From Bordetella parapertussis (GTDB lineage: Bacteria; Pseudomonadota; Gammaproteobacteria; Burkholderiales; Burkholderiaceae_C): 9,765 bases of DNA. Positions 6,454-9,765 of the stretch are shown here, piece after piece. Location: NCBI GenBank assembly GCA_945873925.1, contig CAMCES010000057.1, positions 1-9,765 of the forward strand, in the 5' to 3' direction. A program made the position numbers and the translations under genes. Below the pieces are notes generated by a model. It was not told where the DNA came from and did not search any database. It worked only from the letters and a program-made list of their open reading frames with translations. Position 1 is the stretch's first letter; each line of letters opens with the position of its first letter.

Positions 6454-7299
6454 ATGTCAGAAAACACCACCCTGACCGCTGGGGATTACATCAGTCATCA
6501 CTTGACCCACTTGCAAAGCAAGCCCATGGGCGGCGTGATTGATTTTTCTGTGGTCAATTTGGACTCCATTTTTTGGTCTGTGTTGTTGGGTTTGGTGGGC
6601 AGCTTTTTCCTGTGGCGCGCCGCGCGTGCCGCCACAGCCGGTGTGCCGGGGCGTTTTCAGGCGGCGGTTGAAATCTTGTTTGAAATGGTCGACACCCAAG
6701 CGCGTGGCATCGTCCACAACGCGGAGAGCCGCAAATTGGTGTCCCCCTTGGCCTTAACCGTGTTTGTCTGGATTTTCCTGCTCAATAGCATGGACTTTTT
6801 GCCTGTCGACTTGTTCCACAAGCTGTTCGAGTGGACCGGCTTGGACCACAGCATCCACTACTTCCGCGTGGTGCCCACCGCTGATTTGTCCACCACCTTG
6901 GGCATGTCGGTCTCGGTTTTATTGATTTGTTTGTTCTACAACATCAAGATCAAGGGCATTGGTGGCTGGTTCCACGAGTTGACCACCGCGCCTTTCGGTG
7001 CGCACCCGATCCTGTGGCCCATCAATTTCGGCTTCCAAATGATTGAATTCGTCGCCAAAACGGTGTCGCATGGCATGCGGTTGTTTGGCAACATGTATGC
7101 TGGCGAACTGATTTTCATGTTGATCGCCTTGATGGGCGGCGCCGCCGCCATGAGCTTGAGCGGTGTTTTGCTGCCCATCGGACACATCATTGCGGGCTCG
7201 ATCTGGGCCATCTTCCATATCTTGATCGTTGCGTTGCAAGCCTTTATTTTCATGATGTTGACCTTGGTCTACATCGGGCAAGCACACGACGCTCACTGA
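6454..7299 (+). CDS. atpB: F1Fo ATP synthase subunit a
   Basis: Integral membrane stator subunit that forms the two proton half-channels against the c-ring. Length is 281 residues, typical of proteobacteria. The essential arginine is R209 (E. coli R210) within SHGMRLFGNMYAGEL; N213 and E218 in the same helix match E. coli N214 and E219. In the last helix H255 and Q262 match E. coli H245 and Q252. An extra-long loop around 114-142 (including the FEWTGLDHS segment) accounts for the extra residues before the arginine helix. The ATG follows atpI by 10 bp, with a short purine run (AAAGAG) as ribosome site. All channel residues are present, so a working subunit is expected. Confidence 0.98.
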   Translation: MSENTTLTAGDYISHHLTHLQSKPMGGVIDFSVVNLDSIFWSVLLGLVGSFFLWRAARAATAGVPGRFQAAVEILFEMVDTQARGIVHNAESRKLVSPLALTVFVWIFLLNSMDFLPVDLFHKLFEWTGLDHSIHYFRVVPTADLSTTLGMSVSVLLICLFYNIKIKGIGGWFHELTTAPFGAHPILWPINFGFQMIEFVAKTVSHGMRLFGNMYAGELIFMLIALMGGAAAMSLSGVLLPIGHIIAGSIWAIFHILIVALQAFIFMMLTLVYIGQAHDAH

Positions 7300-7347
7300 T
7301 TTCGCCTTGTTTTTTCAACCTTCCATCATCTTGCTTAGGAGCTTCTC
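7300..7347 (+). promoter_or_regulatory. Pyrimidine-rich leader and ribosome binding site of atpE
   Basis: The 48 bases between atpB and atpE contain 36 pyrimidines (22 T), including six T in a row (7310-7315), followed by TAGGAG (7336-7341) six bases before the ATG. E. coli atpE has a U-rich translation enhancer in the same place, used to make many c subunits per complex. The same role here is inferred. I see no stem before the T run, so it is not a terminator. Confidence 0.6.
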
Positions 7348-7596
7348 ATGGAACACGTACTTGGTTTAGTTGCACTCGCCTCAGGTCTGATCATTGGCAT
7401 GGGCGCCATTGGTGCTTGTATTGGTATCGGCATCATGGGCAGCAAATACCTCGAAGCTGCTGCTCGTCAACCCGAATTGATGAACGAACTGCAAACCAAA
7501 ATGTTTTTGCTGGCTGGTTTGATTGATGCGGCTTTCCTGATTGGCGTGGGTATCGCCATGATGTTCGCGTTTGCCAACCCCTTCGTGTTGAAGTAA
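7348..7596 (+). CDS. atpE: F1Fo ATP synthase subunit c
   Basis: Proteolipid of 82 residues that forms the rotating c-ring in the membrane. Two hydrophobic helices (about 5-35 and 50-76) are joined by the polar loop R40-Q41-P42 that contacts subunits gamma and epsilon. The first helix has the small-residue packing pattern GMGAIGACIGIGIMG (17-31). The proton-binding carboxylate is D60 in LIDAAF (E. coli D61). The sequence lacks the Gln/Glu pair typical of sodium-binding c subunits, so proton coupling is expected. Start is fixed by the TAGGAG site. Next gene, atpF, starts 31 bp downstream. Confidence 0.98.
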   Translation: MEHVLGLVALASGLIIGMGAIGACIGIGIMGSKYLEAAARQPELMNELQTKMFLLAGLIDAAFLIGVGIAMMFAFANPFVLK

Positions 7597-7614
7597 TTTT
7601 TGCCACCAACCGTA

Positions 7615-7620
7615 GAGAGG
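7615..7620 (+). promoter_or_regulatory. Ribosome binding site fixing the GTG start of atpF
   Basis: GAGAGG ends seven bases before the GTG at 7628. No other in-frame start lies nearby (the next ATG is codon 22, inside the membrane helix), so the GTG start is well supported. Confidence 0.8.
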
Positions 7621-7627
7621 TGTTGAC

Positions 7628-8098
7628 GTGAGTATCAACGCAACCCTGTTCGTTCAAGCCATTGTTTTTGCCATTTTGGTGTTGTTCACGATGAAATTCG
7701 TGTGGCCACCCATCGCATCTGCTCTGGATGAACGGGCTGAAAAAATCGCCCATGGCTTGAAAGCTGCTGAGCATGCCCATATCGAACTCAGCAATGCCCA
7801 CAAGCATGTCGAGATCGAACTGGCCAAAAACCGCAATGAAGCCGCTGCCCGCATCGCCGAAGCTGAGCATCGCGCGTCGATGATCATCGAAGAGGCCAAG
7901 CACAAAGCCACGGAAGAGGCCAACAAAATCATCGCAGCCGCCCACCTGGAGTCTGAGCAAGCCATGCTCAAGGCCAAAGAAGGCCTGCGTGACCATGTGG
8001 CTGTGTTGGCGGTCAAAGGTGCCGAACAAATCTTGCGCAAGGAAGTCAATGCCAGCGTGCATGCCGACTTGCTGAGCCGCCTGAAGTCGGAACTTTGA
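7628..8098 (+). CDS. atpF: F1Fo ATP synthase subunit b
   Basis: Peripheral stalk subunit of 156 residues, the same length as E. coli b. It has one N-terminal membrane helix (about 6-26, starting INATLFVQAIVF) followed by a long charged, Ala-rich helix (about 30-130) with the heptad-like and hendecad-like pattern of the dimeric right-handed coiled coil, and a C-terminal delta-binding region (to L156). It holds the F1 head, through delta and alpha, against subunit a. Translation starts at GTG, supported by the GAGAGG site. Its stop codon overlaps the Shine-Dalgarno site of atpH, 12 bp away, which suggests coupled translation. Nothing is missing. Confidence 0.98.
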   Translation: MSINATLFVQAIVFAILVLFTMKFVWPPIASALDERAEKIAHGLKAAEHAHIELSNAHKHVEIELAKNRNEAAARIAEAEHRASMIIEEAKHKATEEANKIIAAAHLESEQAMLKAKEGLRDHVAVLAVKGAEQILRKEVNASVHADLLSRLKSEL

Positions 8099-8110
8099 GG
8101 ACGCAACGCC

Positions 8111-8641
8111 ATGGCTGAACTCGCTACCATTGCCCGCCCTTACGCTGAAGCTTTGTTTCAGGTGCTCAAGTCCGATGCTGACAAAGCTGCCGAGTGGCTC
8201 GATGGCTTGGCAGTGGTTGCGGCAGACCCCGGTTTGCTGCAATTTGCACACGACCCCAAAGTCACCCAATCACAAGTCTTGGACCTGATTGCCCAAGTCG
8301 GCCCCCAAGACCTGCCGCCGGCAGCAGTCAACTTCGTGCAGACCTTGGTGGACAACGGGCGTTTGGCGGTGCTGCCTGAAATTGCCCGGCATTTTCATGC
8401 GCTGGTTGACAACATGACGGGTGTGCGCCAAGCGGTGGTGCACAGCCCTTTTCCCATTGAGGGCGCTGCCCTTGACGAAATGACCAAGGTGTTCGAGAAA
8501 CGCTTTGGCTGCAAACTCAGTGTGCAAGTGGCTTTGGAGCCAGAACTCATTGGGGGCGTACGTGTGGTGGTCGGCGACGAGGTGCTCGACACCTCAGTCA
8601 AAGCCCGTTTGGAACAAATGAAAGTCGCGCTGACTGCCTGA
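8111..8641 (+). CDS. atpH: F1Fo ATP synthase subunit delta
   Basis: Soluble F1 subunit (OSCP/delta family) of 176 residues (E. coli 177) that links the tops of alpha subunits to the C-terminus of b. The N-terminal six-helix domain covers about 1-105, starting ELATIARPYAEALF, which binds the alpha N-termini. The C-terminal signature is at 141-170, including PELIGGVRVVVGDEVLD. The ribosome site GAGGA (8097-8101) begins inside the atpF stop codon, nine bases before the ATG. The next gene, atpA, follows after 49 bp. Confidence 0.97.
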   Translation: MAELATIARPYAEALFQVLKSDADKAAEWLDGLAVVAADPGLLQFAHDPKVTQSQVLDLIAQVGPQDLPPAAVNFVQTLVDNGRLAVLPEIARHFHALVDNMTGVRQAVVHSPFPIEGAALDEMTKVFEKRFGCKLSVQVALEPELIGGVRVVVGDEVLDTSVKARLEQMKVALTA

Positions 8642-8678
8642 GCAATCCCGCTCTTGCATATCAGCTTTACATAGGAAG

Positions 8679-8683
8679 AAGGA
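8679..8683 (+). promoter_or_regulatory. Ribosome binding site of atpA
   Basis: AAGGA within a longer purine run (8673-8687), seven bases before the ATG at 8691. It fixes the atpA start. The remaining bases of the 49-bp atpH-atpA spacer show no stem-loop or promoter that I can support. Confidence 0.75.
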
Positions 8684-8690
8684 AAGAGTC

Positions 8691-9765
8691 ATGCAACTCA
8701 ATCCCGCAGAAATTTCAGAACTGATCAAAACCCGTATTGAGGGCTCGACAGGCAACACCAATGTGCGCAACCAAGGCACCGTGATTTCGGTCACCGACGG
8801 TATTTGCCGCATCCACGGTTTGTCCGATGTGATGCAAGGCGAGATGCTGGAGTTCCCCAACAACACCTTCGGTCTGGCGCTCAACCTAGAACGCGACTCT
8901 GTCGGCTCGGTGATTTTGGGTGAATACGAGCACATCTCTGAAGGCGACACCGTCAAATGCACCGGACGTATTTTGGAAGTGCCCGTGGGCCCTGAGCTGA
9001 TTGGCCGTGTGGTCAACGCCCTGGGCCAGCCGATTGACGGCAAGGGCCCGATCAATGCCAAGATGACCGATGTGATCGAAAAAGTCGCCCCTGGCGTGAT
9101 CGCCCGCCAATCGGTCGACCAGCCGATGCAAACCGGCTTGAAGTCGATTGACTCCATGGTGCCCATTGGCCGTGGTCAGCGTGAATTGATCATTGGCGAC
9201 CGCCAGACCGGTAAAACCGCTGTCGCGATCGACGCCATCATCAACCAAAAAGGTCAGAACATGACCTGTATCTATGTGGCCATCGGACAGAAGGCTTCAT
9301 CGATCAAAAACGTGGTTCGCTCACTCGAGCAAGCTGGCTCCATGGCCTACACCATCGTGGTGGCCGCGTCCGCTTCTGAATCAGCTGCGATGCAGTACGT
9401 GTCTGCCTACTCTGGCTGCACCATGGGCGAATACTTCCGCGACCGTGGCCAAGACGCCCTGATCGTGTATGACGATTTGTCCAAGCAAGCGGTGGCTTAC
9501 CGCCAAGTGTCCTTGCTGTTGCGCCGCCCCCCAGGTCGCGAAGCCTACCCTGGCGACGTGTTCTATTTGCACAGCCGTTTGCTCGAGCGCGCAGCCCGTG
9601 TCAATGCCGACTATGTTGAAGCTTTCACCAAAGGTGAAGTCAAAGGCAAAACCGGTTCATTGACCGCCTTGCCCATCATTGAAACCCAAGCGGGTGACGT
9701 ATCGGCCTTCGTGCCCACCAACGTGATTTCCATCACCGACGGCCAGATCTTCTTGGAAACATCCT
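8691..9765 (+). CDS. atpA: F1Fo ATP synthase subunit alpha, 5' part (cut by window end)
   Basis: Non-catalytic nucleotide-binding subunit of the F1 head. The first 358 codons are present; the full protein is about 513-517 residues, so about 155 are missing. Visible parts are the N-terminal delta-binding helix (1-20), the beta-barrel domain (about 25-95), and the nucleotide-binding domain with Walker A GDRQTGKT at 169-176 (same numbering as E. coli) and the Walker B region LIVYDD ending at D261-D262, followed by SKQAVAYRQ. The PGREAYPGDVFYLHSRLLERAA segment is also family-typical. The arginine finger (about R376) and the C-terminal helical domain lie outside the window. The frame is open to the last base. 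Confidence 0.98.
   Translation, partial: MQLNPAEISELIKTRIEGSTGNTNVRNQGTVISVTDGICRIHGLSDVMQGEMLEFPNNTFGLALNLERDSVGSVILGEYEHISEGDTVKCTGRILEVPVGPELIGRVVNALGQPIDGKGPINAKMTDVIEKVAPGVIARQSVDQPMQTGLKSIDSMVPIGRGQRELIIGDRQTGKTAVAIDAIINQKGQNMTCIYVAIGQKASSIKNVVRSLEQAGSMAYTIVVAASASESAAMQYVSAYSGCTMGEYFRDRGQDALIVYDDLSKQAVAYRQVSLLLRRPPGREAYPGDVFYLHSRLLERAARVNADYVEAFTKGEVKGKTGSLTALPIIETQAGDVSAFVPTNVISITDGQIFLETS

Noticed and set aside
7310..7315. Run of six T after atpB as an intrinsic terminator
   Set aside because: No GC-rich stem precedes it, and it lies inside an operon whose later genes need read-through.
1..9765. Search for defence systems, insertion sequences, phage genes, CRISPR or tRNA genes
   Set aside because: Almost all sequence is accounted for by recognised housekeeping genes, with the largest gap only 95 bp, and no repeats, transposase motifs or clover-leaf structures were seen by eye.

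Overview
The window looks like an ordinary chromosomal stretch of a beta-proteobacterium of the order Burkholderiales, most likely Comamonadaceae. This rests on GC-rich codon use, the protein sequences (the AtpB/AtpF/AtpH set and a long fused indolepyruvate ferredoxin oxidoreductase with a DUF6537-like C-terminus) and the gene order DUF493-lipB-lipA placed head to head with atpI-atpBEFHA. Genus cannot be fixed from this sequence. All genes seen are housekeeping or metabolic. I found no mobile element, CRISPR array, tRNA, rRNA or phage gene.

Left part (1-2676, + strand): the last 891 codons of a fused indolepyruvate ferredoxin oxidoreductase, whose 5' end lies outside the window. It runs head-on into the next block. 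Its last 32 bp overlap the 3' end of an MFS permease on the other strand, and a GC-rich hairpin sits in the overlap.

Middle part (2645-5835, - strand): a compact four-gene unit read right to left: DUF493/YbeD-like regulator, lipB (octanoyl transferase), lipA (lipoyl synthase) and an MFS transporter. DUF493 overlaps lipB, and lipA overlaps the MFS gene by 8 nt, so translation is probably coupled. LipB and LipA act in sequence to build protein-bound lipoate on 2-oxoacid dehydrogenases and the glycine cleavage system.

Right part (5931 to the window end, + strand): the F1Fo ATP synthase operon in the order atpI, atpB (a), atpE (c), atpF (b), atpH (delta), atpA (alpha, cut by the window end). atpG, atpD and atpC are expected beyond the window. 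The operon has good Shine-Dalgarno sites and a pyrimidine-rich leader before atpE.

The only AT-rich regulatory spot is the 95-bp divergent spacer 5836-5930. It carries a perfect TATAAT for the atp side and an overlapping TATTAT on the opposite strand for the lip side, so the two operons may share one near-symmetric promoter core. I see no previously undescribed system. The more interesting points are that promoter, the overlapping gene ends, an insertion in LipB and the atpE leader.
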